From an uncultured Paracoccaceae bacterium (lineage in GTDB: Bacteria > Pseudomonadota > Alphaproteobacteria > Rhodobacterales > Rhodobacteraceae), in assembly GCA_947489705.1 (NCBI GenBank), contig CANLEQ010000004.1:1-64000 (forward strand): a stretch of DNA of 64,000 nucleotides. The letters are read 5' to 3'. A model generated the notes under the pieces. The model was not told the origin of the DNA, ran no database searches, and saw only the letters and a program-made list of their open reading frames with translations. Numbering within the stretch: position 1 is the stretch's first letter; every line of letters begins with the position of its first letter. Positions 56,316-64,000 of this stretch are shown here, in pieces. The translations under genes were made by a program, and so were the position numbers.

Positions 56316-57359
56316 TCAGGCGGCCCGCGCCCGGTGCTTGTCCCTTGCGGCGAGCCAGGCCTCTGCGAAGCGCGCCAGTTCCGCTTCCGTCGTCGCGGCG
56401 CCGATGGAGATGCGCAGCGCGCATCCCGCCGCATCCTCGTCGAACCCCATCGCGGCCAACGTACCGCTGCCACGCAACTTGCCGGACGAACAGGCCGATC
56501 CGGCGCTCACGGAAAATCCACGCAGATCCATCTGCATCACCTGCGTCTCGCCGCGCCAGCCCGGCGTGACCAGCAGGCTCGTATTGGGCAGGCGGGGTGC
56601 ATCCTTCCCTACGCAGATAGTCATTCCGTCCCGATCCGCCACCCATTCCTCGAAGAGGTCGCGCAACCGGGAGAGGTTTTTCGCCGCACCCGCGTCGAGA
56701 TCGGCCGCGGCCGCCTCGGCCGCCGCACCGAACCCGGCGATCGCGGCCACGTTCTCGGTCCCCGAACGACGGCCCATCTCCTGCCCGCCGCCGCGGATCC
56801 GCGCCTCCACGTCGAGACCCCGTCGCAGGACCAGCGCCCCGACCCCCTTGGGCCCGCCGATCTTGTGGCCGGACACGATGGCCATCCCGGCGCCGCTCCA
56901 GTCGAAGGCGAAGGGGATCTTGCCCAGCGCCTGGGTCGCATCGACGACGGCCAGACCGTCGGGCAGGTTTTGCACGATGCCGGTCTCGGAATTGGCCGCC
57001 TGAAGTGCCGTGGCGCCGGGATCCGCGACCGACACGGCGCCTGCCCGGTCCACCGGAAGCGACGGCGCGCACCAAGCGAGCACCGCCTCGTGCTCGACCG
57101 GCGCACATCCGAGGCTCCGCCCCGCGCAGGCCATCGCCGCCGCCTCGGTCGCGCCCGAGGTAAAGACGATATCGGCGGCGTCGGCGCCCATCGCATGGGC
57201 CACCTGCGCCCGCGCCCGCTCGACGATCCCGCGTGCGGCGCGGCCCTCCGCATGGATGGCCGACGGATTGCCGGCCTGGTCCATCGCCGCGATCATCGCC
57301 GCGCGCGCTTCGGGGCGCATCGGCGCGCTGGCGTTCCAGTCGAGATAGGCGCGCGGCAT
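56316..57359 (-). CDS. NifS/IscS-like cysteine desulfurase (type I)
   Basis: A 347-residue PLP enzyme, shorter than IscS (about 400). It starts AYLDWNASAPMRPEARAAM, with PLP lysine in VSGHKIGGPKGVGAL, GGGQEMGRRSGTENVA and the catalytic Cys in SAGSACSSGKLRGS. This is a type I desulfurase, whereas sufS at the other end of the operon is type II. Its start overlaps the iscR stop by one base (TGATG). Cellular sulfur acceptors are unknown. Confidence 0.93.
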   Translation of the reverse strand: MPRAYLDWNASAPMRPEARAAMIAAMDQAGNPSAIHAEGRAARGIVERARAQVAHAMGADAADIVFTSGATEAAAMACAGRSLGCAPVEHEAVLAWCAPSLPVDRAGAVSVADPGATALQAANSETGIVQNLPDGLAVVDATQALGKIPFAFDWSGAGMAIVSGHKIGGPKGVGALVLRRGLDVEARIRGGGQEMGRRSGTENVAAIAGFGAAAEAAAADLDAGAAKNLSRLRDLFEEWVADRDGMTICVGKDAPRLPNTSLLVTPGWRGETQVMQMDLRGFSVSAGSACSSGKLRGSGTLAAMGFDEDAAGCALRISIGAATTEAELARFAEAWLAARDKHRARAA

Positions 57360-57877
57360 CACGGATCGCCCCGCACGTCCATCTGGGCCGGACGCGGCGC
57401 CGGAGCGGGATCCGGCGCGCCCTCGTCGACGATCTCGAAGAGCGACGGCACCGCCGGGCACGGGGCGAGCGTGTTGTTGACCACGTCCGAAAGACGCGTC
57501 TGGTGCAGAAAGACGTAGACGTTGGCGCTCAGCCCTTCCCAGAGCCGGTTGGTCAGCGATTGCGCGCGGCTGCCCGACGTGCCGCCCGATACGCCCAGAC
57601 CGCGGTGCATCGCGCTCACCGTCTCGTCGACGGCTTCCAGCACGTCCGACACGCGGATCTCCGAGGCGGGGCGTGCCAGCCTGTATCCGCCGCCGGGGCC
57701 GCGCACCGATTGCACGAGCCCCTTGCGCCGCAGTTTGACGAAGAGCTGCTCCAGATAGGGCAGCGAGATGTCCTGACGCTTGCTCAGATCCGACAGCGAT
57801 ACGAGCTTGCCGTCGGTCCGAAGCGCGAGGTCGCTGAGCGCGACCATGGCATAGCGCCCCTTGGTGCTAAGTTTCAT
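57359..57877 (-). CDS. iscR: IscR-like Rrf2-family regulator of the suf operon
   Basis: A 172-residue winged-helix regulator. HTH and wing: MKLSTKGRYAMVALSDLA, ISLPYLEQLFVKLRRKGLV, SVRGPGGGYRLARP. E. coli IscR binds [2Fe-2S] through three cysteines near residues 92-104; here that region (GLGVSGGTSGSRAQSLTN) has none, and the only Cys is Cys140 (LAPCPAVP). A single-Cys IscR has been described in R. sphaeroides. It heads the suf operon and is probably autoregulated through the dyad at 57967. Confidence 0.93.
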   Translation of the reverse strand: MKLSTKGRYAMVALSDLALRTDGKLVSLSDLSKRQDISLPYLEQLFVKLRRKGLVQSVRGPGGGYRLARPASEIRVSDVLEAVDETVSAMHRGLGVSGGTSGSRAQSLTNRLWEGLSANVYVFLHQTRLSDVVNNTLAPCPAVPSLFEIVDEGAPDPAPAPRPAQMDVRGDP

Positions 57878-57966
57878 AAGCCCGTTCCTCACTCCGGCCC
57901 GGCAGTTGACGCCGGACGTGGCCCCGACTACCTGCTGTCCGACATGTCGGGCGCTCGCCCGCAAGA

Positions 57967-57981
57967 TTAGAACGTTTCTAA
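57967..57981. promoter_or_regulatory. Perfect dyad in the iscR promoter (candidate IscR operator)
   Basis: TTAGAA (57967-57972) and TTCTAA (57976-57981) flank a three-base centre. The dyad overlaps the predicted -10 element of iscR and lies 90 bases before iscR and 63 before the divergent hydrolase gene. The location is ideal for a repressor site. I infer IscR as the binder from position; no consensus was tested. Confidence 0.6.
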
Positions 57982-58003
57982 GGTGCCCGACACGCTTCGT
58001 CAA
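57975..58003 (-). promoter_or_regulatory. Candidate iscR-suf promoter
   Basis: On the minus strand, TTGACG (58003-57998) and TAGAAA (57980-57975) are separated by 17 bases. The -10 element lies inside the TTAGAA/TTCTAA dyad, so a protein bound there would block polymerase. The leader to the iscR ATG would be about 90 bases. Confidence 0.5.
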
Positions 58004-58043
58004 CGATGCCGGTACCAGCTTTGACAGGAAAGATCACGCGCAC

Positions 58044-58697
58044 ATGCCCGAGGTAATTTTTCCCGGCCCGGAAGGTCGTCTGGAAGGCCGCTATCATCCG
58101 CAGAAGAACCGCGACGCGCCGATCGCCATCATCCTGCACCCGCACCCGCAATTCGGCGGCACGATGAACAACCGCGTGGTTTACAACCTGCATTACGCGT
58201 TCCTGAACCTCGGCTTCACCGTGCTGCGGTTCAACTTCCGCGGCGTCGGCCGCAGCCAGGGGGAATACGACCAGGGCATCGGGGAGCTCAGCGATGCGGC
58301 CTCGGCGCTCGATTACCTGCAGAGCATGAACAACAACGCCAAGCATTGCTGGGTGGCGGGGTTCAGCTTCGGCGCTTGGATCGGCATGCAGCTCCTGATG
58401 CGGCGCCCCGAGATCACCGGATTCATCTCGGTCTCGCCGCCCGCCAACATGTACGATTTCAGCTTCCTCGCTCCCTGCCCCAGCTCGGGCCTGATCGTGA
58501 ACGGCACCGGCGACCGCGTGGCGCCGCCCAAGGACACCCATACGCTGGTCGGCAAGCTGCACGACCAGAAGGGCATCACCATCACGCATGAAGAGATCGA
58601 AGGCGCGGGCCACTTCTTCGAGGACCCGCACATGGAGCCGATGATCGATCTGGTGCAGACCTACGTGAAGCGCAGGCTGACCGAGAGCTCCCGCTAG
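58044..58697 (+). CDS. Alpha/beta hydrolase (COG2945-type)
   Basis: A 217-residue cytoplasmic hydrolase: HPHPQFGGTMNNRVV, FNFRGVGRSQGEYDQG, nucleophile Ser in GFSFGAWIG, Asp in NGTGDRVAPP, His in EGAGHFFED. These match a compact alpha/beta-hydrolase group with unknown substrate. The ATG at 58044 gives MPEVIFPGPEG. Divergent from iscR, sharing the regulatory region with the dyad, so it could be co-regulated. Confidence 0.88.
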   Translation: MPEVIFPGPEGRLEGRYHPQKNRDAPIAIILHPHPQFGGTMNNRVVYNLHYAFLNLGFTVLRFNFRGVGRSQGEYDQGIGELSDAASALDYLQSMNNNAKHCWVAGFSFGAWIGMQLLMRRPEITGFISVSPPANMYDFSFLAPCPSSGLIVNGTGDRVAPPKDTHTLVGKLHDQKGITITHEEIEGAGHFFEDPHMEPMIDLVQTYVKRRLTESSR

Positions 58698-59023
58698 TGG
58701 ATCGTGTCCGAGAAGACGTTGATCACGACGACGCCCGTGAGGATGAGCGCAAGGCCCGCGACCGCGGGCGGGTCCAGCGTTTCGCGTGACCAGAACCACG
58801 CAACCAGAGTGATGAGGACGATCCCGAGGCCCGACCAGATCGCATAGATCACGCCGGTCGGAAGCACGCGCAGCGGGAAAGACAGAAACCAGAACGAGCC
58901 CGCATAGCCGAGCACGGCCAGCAGGCTCGGCGCCGCCTTGGTGAAGCTGGCCGACCGCGACAGCGCGGTGGTGGCGATCACTTCGAGCAGGATCGCCAAT
59001 CCCAGAAATGCATAGACCCGCAT
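58694..59023 (-). CDS. Small multidrug resistance (SMR) transporter
   Basis: A 109-residue, four-helix transporter of the EmrE/SugE group. The essential Glu is in LAILLEVIATTAL (about residue 14), with AIWSGLGIVLITLVAWFW in TM3 and helix-dense remainder. It acts as a dimer exchanging protons for cationic drugs or guanidinium; which cannot be told. It converges with and overlaps the hydrolase gene by four bases. Confidence 0.92.
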   Translation of the reverse strand: MRVYAFLGLAILLEVIATTALSRSASFTKAAPSLLAVLGYAGSFWFLSFPLRVLPTGVIYAIWSGLGIVLITLVAWFWSRETLDPPAVAGLALILTGVVVINVFSDTIH

Positions 59024-59129
59024 CGTCCGGCTCGTCCTTCAGTTTGTCGTCGATGGCCGTTATGCCGGTCGGACCGGAACCCCGATCCTTCCAAGGGAGC
59101 GGGGTACCCGGTTCTTTTGGCCGACGGGA

Positions 59130-59723
59130 TCAGGCGATGAGCTTTTTGGTCATCTCGACCAGTCGGGTGGCCTGATAGCTGACCGATCTGCGATCGAGAT
59201 CGGTGAAATCGCCCGCCTTCATGGAAAAGCCGTAAGGGTTGCCGTTATCCTCGAACTTGACCGGATCGGCATAGCCCGGCGCGACGATGATGCTGCCCCA
59301 GTGCATCGCGGTGACGTAGAGCGACTGAAGCGTCGTCTCCTGCCCGCCATGAGACGTGTTCGCCGTCGTGGCCGCCGTGAATGTGGTGTTGGCGAGCTTG
59401 CCGGCCTGCCAGAGCGGTCCGAGCGTGTCGATGAAGGCACGCAGCTGGCTCGCCACGACGCCGTAACGGGTGGGGGCGGTCACGAAATATCCGTCGGCCC
59501 ATTCCATGTCCTCGGGCGCGGCTTCCGGAATGTCCTGCATCTTCTCGAGTTGCGTCTTCCAGCCCTCCTGCCCGTCGATGATCTCTTGCGGGACGGTTTC
59601 GCGAACGCGGCGCAGGCGCACTTGCGCACCGGCGGCTTCTGCGGCCTCGGCGGCGGTCTGTGCGATCGTGTGGTTCATGCCATAGGTGGTGTAGAACAGC
59701 ACGGTGATCTTGGGCTGTGCCAT
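59130..59723 (-). CDS. wrbA: NAD(P)H:quinone oxidoreductase WrbA
   Basis: A 197-residue flavodoxin-like FMN protein reducing quinones in two-electron steps. It starts [18 protein letters not shown], with [17 protein letters not shown] and the WrbA signature SHGGQETTL, and is the usual family length. The AAGGAG ribosome site is excellent. It is on the minus strand, downstream of yqaE. Confidence 0.94.
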   Translation of the reverse strand: MAQPKITVLFYTTYGMNHTIAQTAAEAAEAAGAQVRLRRVRETVPQEIIDGQEGWKTQLEKMQDIPEAAPEDMEWADGYFVTAPTRYGVVASQLRAFIDTLGPLWQAGKLANTTFTAATTANTSHGGQETTLQSLYVTAMHWGSIIVAPGYADPVKFEDNGNPYGFSMKAGDFTDLDRRSVSYQATRLVEMTKKLIA

Positions 59724-59834
59724 GGTTCAGGCTCCTTCTTTTCGGTTTGCTGGCCGCTCTATGCCGTAACGCGACCGAGGGCGAAACCTGCATCGACGAA
59801 CGCAAGCTGTGCGGTGCGGCAGATGTCCGACCGC

Positions 59835-59993
59835 CTAGCGCTTGATGATGACCCAGAGCGCGTGGACGATACCGGGGATGTAGCCCAGGATCGTCAGAAG
59901 GACGTTGATCCAGAAATGCTTGCCGAGACCTTCCTGGAGGAACACCCCGAGCGGGGGCAAGAGGATTGCGACGATGATGCGAATGATATCCAT
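59835..59993 (-). CDS. YqaE/Pmp3-family small membrane protein (52 aa)
   Basis: A 52-residue protein with two hydrophobic helices around a short polar loop, starting MDIIRIIVAILLPPLGVFLQ and containing INVLLTILGYIPGIVHALW, the standard Pmp3/UPF0057 pattern. Members affect membrane potential and stress response in other organisms. The ATG is preceded by AAAGGAGA, a strong ribosome site. It lies upstream of wrbA and is divergent from icd. Confidence 0.9.
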   Translation of the reverse strand: MDIIRIIVAILLPPLGVFLQEGLGKHFWINVLLTILGYIPGIVHALWVIIKR

Positions 59994-60132
59994 GGTATCT
60001 CCTTTCGCGGCCAATGGCCGGCCGCGCCGATAAGTTCCGGCGCGACACGCCGCCGGGCCGCGACGCTTCCCTCTCGTCCTGCCGTGGTCTAAGACCCGCT
60101 ACAAGCCTGAGCATGACGAGAAAGGACCCTTC

Positions 60133-61347
60133 ATGTCGAAAATCAAAGTCGCAAACCCCGTCGTAGAGCTCGACGGCGATGAAATGACCCGCATCATCTG
60201 GGATTTCATCAAGCAGAAGCTGATCCTGCCCTATATGGATATCGATCTTCTGTATTACGATCTCGGCATCGAGGAGCGTGACCGTACCGACGACCAGATC
60301 ACCGTGGACGCCGCAGAGAAGATCAAGGAGATCGGCTGCGGCGTGAAATGCGCGACGATCACGCCCGACGAGGGCCGGGTCGAGGAATTCGGCCTGAAGA
60401 AGATGTGGCGCAGCCCCAACGGCACGATCCGCAACATCCTGGGCGGCGTCGTCTTCCGCGAGCCGATCATCTGCTCGAACGTGCCGCGCCTCGTTCCCGG
60501 CTGGACCCAGCCGATCGTGATCGGCCGCCACGCCTATGGCGACCAGTATCGCGCGACCGACATGAAGTTCCCCGGCCCCGGCAAGCTCACCATGAAGTTC
60601 GTGGGCGAGGACGGGACCGTCATGGAGGAAGAGGTCTTCGACGCCCCCTCCTCCGGCGTCTACATGGGCATGTACAACCTCGACGAGTCGATCAAGGATT
60701 TCGCCCGCGCCTCGTTCAACTACGGCCTTCAGCGCGGGTACCCCGTCTATCTCTCGACCAAGAACACGATCCTCAAGAACTACGACGGCCAGTTCATGAT
60801 CCTGTTCCAGAAGGTGTTCGACGAGGAATTTAAGGACAAGTTCGAAGAGGCGGGCCTCACCTACGAACACCGTCTGATCGACGACATGGTCGCGGCCTCG
60901 ATGAAATGGTCGGGCGGCTATGTCTGGGCGTGCAAGAACTACGACGGCGACGTGCAATCCGACACGGTGGCCCAGGGCTTCGGCTCGCTCGGTCTCATGA
61001 CGTCGCGCCTGATGACGCCGGACGGCAAGATCGTCGAGGCCGAGGCCGCGCACGGCACCGTCACGCGGCATTTCCGCCAGCACCAGCGTGGTGAATCGAC
61101 CTCGACCAATTCGATCGCGTCGATCTTCGCCTGGACCGGTGGCCTGCGTCACCGTGCCAAGCTCGACGACAATGCCGAGCTCGCGACCTTCGCCGACACG
61201 CTCGAGAAGGTCGTGGTGGATACGGTGGAATCCGGCAACATGACCAAGGACCTCGCGCTGCTGGTCGGGCCCGACCAGCAATGGATGACGACCGAGGGCT
61301 TCCTCGAGAAGGTCGACCAGAACCTCGACCGCGCGCTCGGCGCCTGA
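60133..61347 (+). CDS. icd: NADP-dependent isocitrate dehydrogenase
   Basis: A 404-residue enzyme of the TCA cycle, the eukaryote-like type II form: [19 protein letters not shown]-type start, [14 protein letters not shown] (substrate Ser/Asn/Arg), [27 protein letters not shown] and [20 protein letters not shown]. It makes 2-oxoglutarate and NADPH, linking to glnBA nitrogen signalling. An AAAGGA ribosome site precedes the ATG. A strong hairpin follows. Confidence 0.97.
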   Translation: MSKIKVANPVVELDGDEMTRIIWDFIKQKLILPYMDIDLLYYDLGIEERDRTDDQITVDAAEKIKEIGCGVKCATITPDEGRVEEFGLKKMWRSPNGTIRNILGGVVFREPIICSNVPRLVPGWTQPIVIGRHAYGDQYRATDMKFPGPGKLTMKFVGEDGTVMEEEVFDAPSSGVYMGMYNLDESIKDFARASFNYGLQRGYPVYLSTKNTILKNYDGQFMILFQKVFDEEFKDKFEEAGLTYEHRLIDDMVAASMKWSGGYVWACKNYDGDVQSDTVAQGFGSLGLMTSRLMTPDGKIVEAEAAHGTVTRHFRQHQRGESTSTNSIASIFAWTGGLRHRAKLDDNAELATFADTLEKVVVDTVESGNMTKDLALLVGPDQQWMTTEGFLEKVDQNLDRALGA

Positions 61348-61370
61348 TCGCCCAAGAGCGCCGCAACCGG

Positions 61371-61398
61371 AGGAAGGCCGCGCAGTTGCGGCCTTCCT
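61371..61398 (+). terminator. Strong hairpin downstream of icd
   Basis: AGGAAGGCCGC (61371-61381) pairs perfectly with GCGGCCTTCCT (61388-61398) over GCAGTT. It lies 23 bases after the icd stop. The usual U-run is lacking (CGTGCG follows), so it may terminate weakly or protect the mRNA end. Confidence 0.5.
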
Positions 61399-61442
61399 CG
61401 TGCGCCTGACGCCATCGGCGCGCCGCCCGGAGCCCGTGCCGC

Positions 61443-62045
61443 ATGACGGAAACCCCCGATCATACGCCGCTCGACGACGTGCAGGGCATCGCGCTCGGCG
61501 TGTTGATGTGCGGGCTCGGCGTGCAGCTCCTGACGCATCTGGGGCTCATCACCGGTCAGACGGCCGGCCTGGCGCTCGTCGTCAGCTATCTGACCGGGTG
61601 GAGCTTCGGCGCGGTGTTCTTCGTGGTGAACCTGCCGTTCTACGTGCTGGCCTGGCGCAGGCTGGGGCGCACCTTCACGATCAAGTCGCTCGTCTCTGTC
61701 AGCCTCCTGTCGATCTCGACCGCGTTGCTGCCCGAGGGATTGCAGATCGCCTATCTTCAGCCCGTTCTGGGCACCGTCCTCCAGGGCGCGTTCGTGGGTC
61801 TGGGGCTCATCATCCTCTTTCGCCACGGCGGAAGCCTCGGAGGCGTGGGCGTCGTGGCGCTGCTCATCCAGGATACAACCGGCTTCAAGGCGGGATACGT
61901 GCAGCTCATCTTCGATGCCGTGCTCTTCTCCGTGGCCGCACTGCTCTTTCCGATTTCGATCGTAGCCCTTTCGCTTCTGGGCGCGATCGTGCTCAACCTT
62001 ATCATCGCGGTGAACCATCGCCGGGATCGCTACGTCGCGACCTGA
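61443..62045 (+). CDS. YitT/YczE-family membrane protein
   Basis: A 200-residue protein with five or six helices, resembling the YitT/DUF161 group: [39 protein letters not shown] and [22 protein letters not shown]. The family function is undefined. A GGAG-type site precedes the ATG. It is 13 bases ahead of the MscS channel and probably cotranscribed. Confidence 0.8.
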   Translation: MTETPDHTPLDDVQGIALGVLMCGLGVQLLTHLGLITGQTAGLALVVSYLTGWSFGAVFFVVNLPFYVLAWRRLGRTFTIKSLVSVSLLSISTALLPEGLQIAYLQPVLGTVLQGAFVGLGLIILFRHGGSLGGVGVVALLIQDTTGFKAGYVQLIFDAVLFSVAALLFPISIVALSLLGAIVLNLIIAVNHRRDRYVAT

Positions 62046-62058
62046 AAGGGGGCCTCGC

Positions 62059-62964
62059 ATGGACAATCTTCTGGATGCCCTCTGGGCCGTTTTCCCCGCA
62101 CCGATGCGCGATCAGCTGATCGGATATTCCGCGGGCTTCTGGAGATTGCTGCCGCAGCTTTTCGCGGCCGTGGTCTTCATTCTCGTCGCATGGGTCGCGA
62201 TACGGCTCGTCCAGTGGGGCGTTCCCAAATCCCTGCGCCGCGCCCGGATGCGTCGGTCCCTGCGCGACGTGATCGTCATGCTGCTGACCGTCGGGCTCTG
62301 GCTGGGAACCATGCTGATCGCGGTGACGATCGCGTTTCCCACGATCACGCCCGGCAAGGCGCTGGCCGCGCTGGGGCTCGGGGGCGTGGCCATCGGCTTC
62401 GCGTTCAAGGACGTGTTCGAGAATTTCCTGGCGGGCATCCTGCTGCTCATCCGCGAACCCTTCAAGGTGGGCGATTTCATCGAATGCCAGGGGATCGACG
62501 GTCAGGTCGAGAACATCACGATCCGCGACACCCATGTGCGCCAGACCGACGGACAGCTCGTGGTCGCGCCGAACGCGATGTTCTTCAAGAACCCCGTCAC
62601 GATCCGGACCTCCGACAGCCTGCGCCGGACCACGATCATCTGCGGCGTGGCCTACGGAGAGGATGTCGACGCGGCCCGCGAGGTCATCGAGGCCGCGGTC
62701 CGCCAGGTCGACTCGGTCCGCAACGACGTCAAGGACGTGCAGATCTTCGCGCAGGAATTCGGCGACAGTTCGATCAATTTCGAGATTACCTGGTGGACCG
62801 GATCGAAACCGGTGGATATCCGGCGCTCGCGCGACAAGGTGGTCGCCGCGGTCAAGCGTGCGCTCGACGATGCCGGCATCGAGATCCCGTTCCCCTACCG
62901 GACCATGACGTTCAAGGAACCGCTGCGCATGATCGCCGCAAAAGAGGATGCGGACGAGGCCTGA
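62059..62964 (+). CDS. Small-conductance mechanosensitive channel (MscS family)
   Basis: A 301-residue channel with three N-terminal helices, TM3 with [22 protein letters not shown] (pore), beta domain [25 protein letters not shown], and a C-terminal alpha/beta domain. It releases solutes on hypo-osmotic shock. The GAAAGGGGG site precedes the ATG. The opg operon elsewhere in the window serves the same stress. Confidence 0.93.
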   Translation: MDNLLDALWAVFPAPMRDQLIGYSAGFWRLLPQLFAAVVFILVAWVAIRLVQWGVPKSLRRARMRRSLRDVIVMLLTVGLWLGTMLIAVTIAFPTITPGKALAALGLGGVAIGFAFKDVFENFLAGILLLIREPFKVGDFIECQGIDGQVENITIRDTHVRQTDGQLVVAPNAMFFKNPVTIRTSDSLRRTTIICGVAYGEDVDAAREVIEAAVRQVDSVRNDVKDVQIFAQEFGDSSINFEITWWTGSKPVDIRRSRDKVVAAVKRALDDAGIEIPFPYRTMTFKEPLRMIAAKEDADEA

Positions 62965-63070
62965 CCGGGGGATAAGCCCGCATTTTATCGCGCAAAGCGC
63001 ATGAAAAGCTGGCCAATACTGCACGTGCAAGGTATGGCGCGCGCAACCCTTCTTATCTAAGGCCATCCCA

Positions 63071-64000
63071 ATGGATCTGCGCAACATCGCGATCATCGCC
63101 CATGTCGACCACGGCAAGACGACGCTCGTGGACGAGCTTCTGAAACAATCCGGTGCCTTCCGCGAGAACCAGGCGGTTGCCGAACGGGCCCTCGACAGCA
63201 ACGATCTGGAACGCGAACGCGGCATCACCATCCTCGCCAAGAACACGTCCGTCGAGTGGAAGAACACCCGCATCAACATCGTGGACACGCCGGGCCACGC
63301 CGATTTCGGCGGCGAGGTGGAGCGGATCCTCAGCATGGTCGACGGCGTCGTGCTGCTGGTCGACGCGGCCGAGGGGCCGATGCCCCAAACGAAGTTCGTG
63401 ACCTCCAAGGCGCTCGCCCTGGGCCTCAGGCCGATCGTCGTGCTCAACAAGGTCGACAAGCCCGATGCCGAGCCCGACCGCGCGCTCGACGAGGTGTTCG
63501 ACCTCTTCGCCTCGCTCGATGCCGACGAGGATCAGCTCGACTTTCCGCATCTCTATGCGAGCGGCCGCAACGGCTGGTGCGATCCCGAACTCGACGGGCC
63601 GCGCAAGAACCTCGACGCGCTCTTCAACCTGGTCGTGCGCCACGTGCCGCCGCCCAAGCAGCAATCGCGCGCGGACGAGGATTTCCGGATGCTCGCCACC
63701 ACGCTCGGGGCCGATCCGTTCGTCGGGCGGCTTCTGACCGGCCGGGTGGAATCGGGTCGGCTCAAGGTCGGCGCGACCGTGCAGGCGCTGGCCCGCACCA
63801 ACCAGAAGATCGAGCAGTTCCGCGTCACCCGGATCCAGGCGTTCCGCGGTCTCGGCCAGCAGGATATCGACGAGGCGGTCGCGGGCGACATCGTCTCGCT
63901 CGCCGGCATGTCCAAGGCGACCGTGGCCGATACCGTCTGCGCGCTGGCCGTCGACGACGCCCTGCCCGCGCAGCCGATCGACCCGCCCACCATCACCGTC
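63071..64000 (+). CDS. typA: GTP-binding protein TypA/BipA (partial, cut by window edge)
   Basis: 310 residues are visible of a family of about 605. G1 [15 protein letters not shown] (switch), [18 protein letters not shown], then domain II ([12 protein letters not shown] and [10 protein letters not shown]). The protein is a ribosome-associated translational GTPase. Upstream, TGCACGTGCA (63020-63029) is a palindrome of unknown role. The C-terminal half, including the TypA-specific domain, lies beyond the right edge. Confidence 0.95.
   Translation, partial: MDLRNIAIIAHVDHGKTTLVDELLKQSGAFRENQAVAERALDSNDLERERGITILAKNTSVEWKNTRINIVDTPGHADFGGEVERILSMVDGVVLLVDAAEGPMPQTKFVTSKALALGLRPIVVLNKVDKPDAEPDRALDEVFDLFASLDADEDQLDFPHLYASGRNGWCDPELDGPRKNLDALFNLVVRHVPPPKQQSRADEDFRMLATTLGADPFVGRLLTGRVESGRLKVGATVQALARTNQKIEQFRVTRIQAFRGLGQQDIDEAVAGDIVSLAGMSKATVADTVCALAVDDALPAQPIDPPTITV

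Noticed and set aside
59073-59118. Hairpin followed by TTCTTTT between the SMR gene and wrbA
   Set aside because: The T-run is on the plus strand while both neighbours are on the minus strand, so no transcript would use it; stem also has an internal loop.
63020-63029. TGCACGTGCA palindrome upstream of typA
   Set aside because: Short palindrome with a CACGTG core like the one at 1-14, but no further similarity; treated as chance.

Overview
The window is high-GC DNA from an alphaproteobacterium, most likely a Rhodobacteraceae/Roseobacter-type marine bacterium. The signs are the yajC-secD-secF-ccmABCDG order, a suf operon headed by an IscR-like Rrf2 regulator with a single cysteine, an opgG-opgI-opgH-opgC glucan operon like that described in Rhodobacter sphaeroides, and a secreted protein with a C-terminal VPLPA-CTERM-type tail. 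Most of it is core chromosome. Only the first ~0.8 kb looks accessory: a truncated phage-type integrase, lower GC and odd palindromes.

Layout. 1-1296: integrase remnant, nested palindromes and a gene-free stretch. 1297-7537 (minus strand): yajC, secD, secF, a Mth938-domain gene, ccmA, ccmB, ccmC, ccmD, ccmG, a long run linking the Sec accessory complex to cytochrome c maturation, with several 1-8 base overlaps among its last six genes. 7775-14901: trypsin-like protease, serS, VPLPA-tail protein, TspO-like protein, der, a BamB-like lipoprotein and its YfgM-like partner. 15106-21118: a three-gene overlapping unit of RND adaptor, oversized RND pump and GT4 glycosyltransferase. 21353-27589: a six-TM protein behind a candidate PHO box, an Atm1-type ABC exporter, a LysM protein, a LOG-type enzyme, a RarD-like permease and an Ala/Pro-rich small ORF. 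27720-32815: trpG-trpD, nnrD, glnB-glnA. 33118-44462: small hypothetical genes, an SDR with degenerate active site, prfC, a DEAD-box helicase, a DMT permease, a FadL-type porin, a P-loop protein, metA, an alpha/beta hydrolase and a TetR regulator. 44501-49235 (minus): opgG-opgI-opgH-opgC. 49474-49550: tRNA-Arg(CCG). 49609-57877 (minus): iscR, a NifS-like desulfurase, sufB, two small genes, sufC, sufD, two small membrane proteins, sufS. 58044-64000: hydrolase, SMR transporter, wrbA, yqaE, icd, a YitT-family protein, an MscS channel, and typA running off the right edge.

The most informative points are: three genes of about 50 codons that are easily missed (ccmD, opgI, yqaE); an iscR promoter whose -10 element lies in a perfect dyad next to a regulator that has lost the usual three-cysteine cluster; an unusual suf operon with two desulfurases and four extra small genes but no sufA or sufE; a candidate PHO box upstream of an uncharacterised acidic/His-rich membrane protein; and a MetA carrying Glu111, which predicts acetyl-CoA rather than succinyl-CoA use. 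I saw no CRISPR array, insertion sequence or obvious phage or defence cluster.
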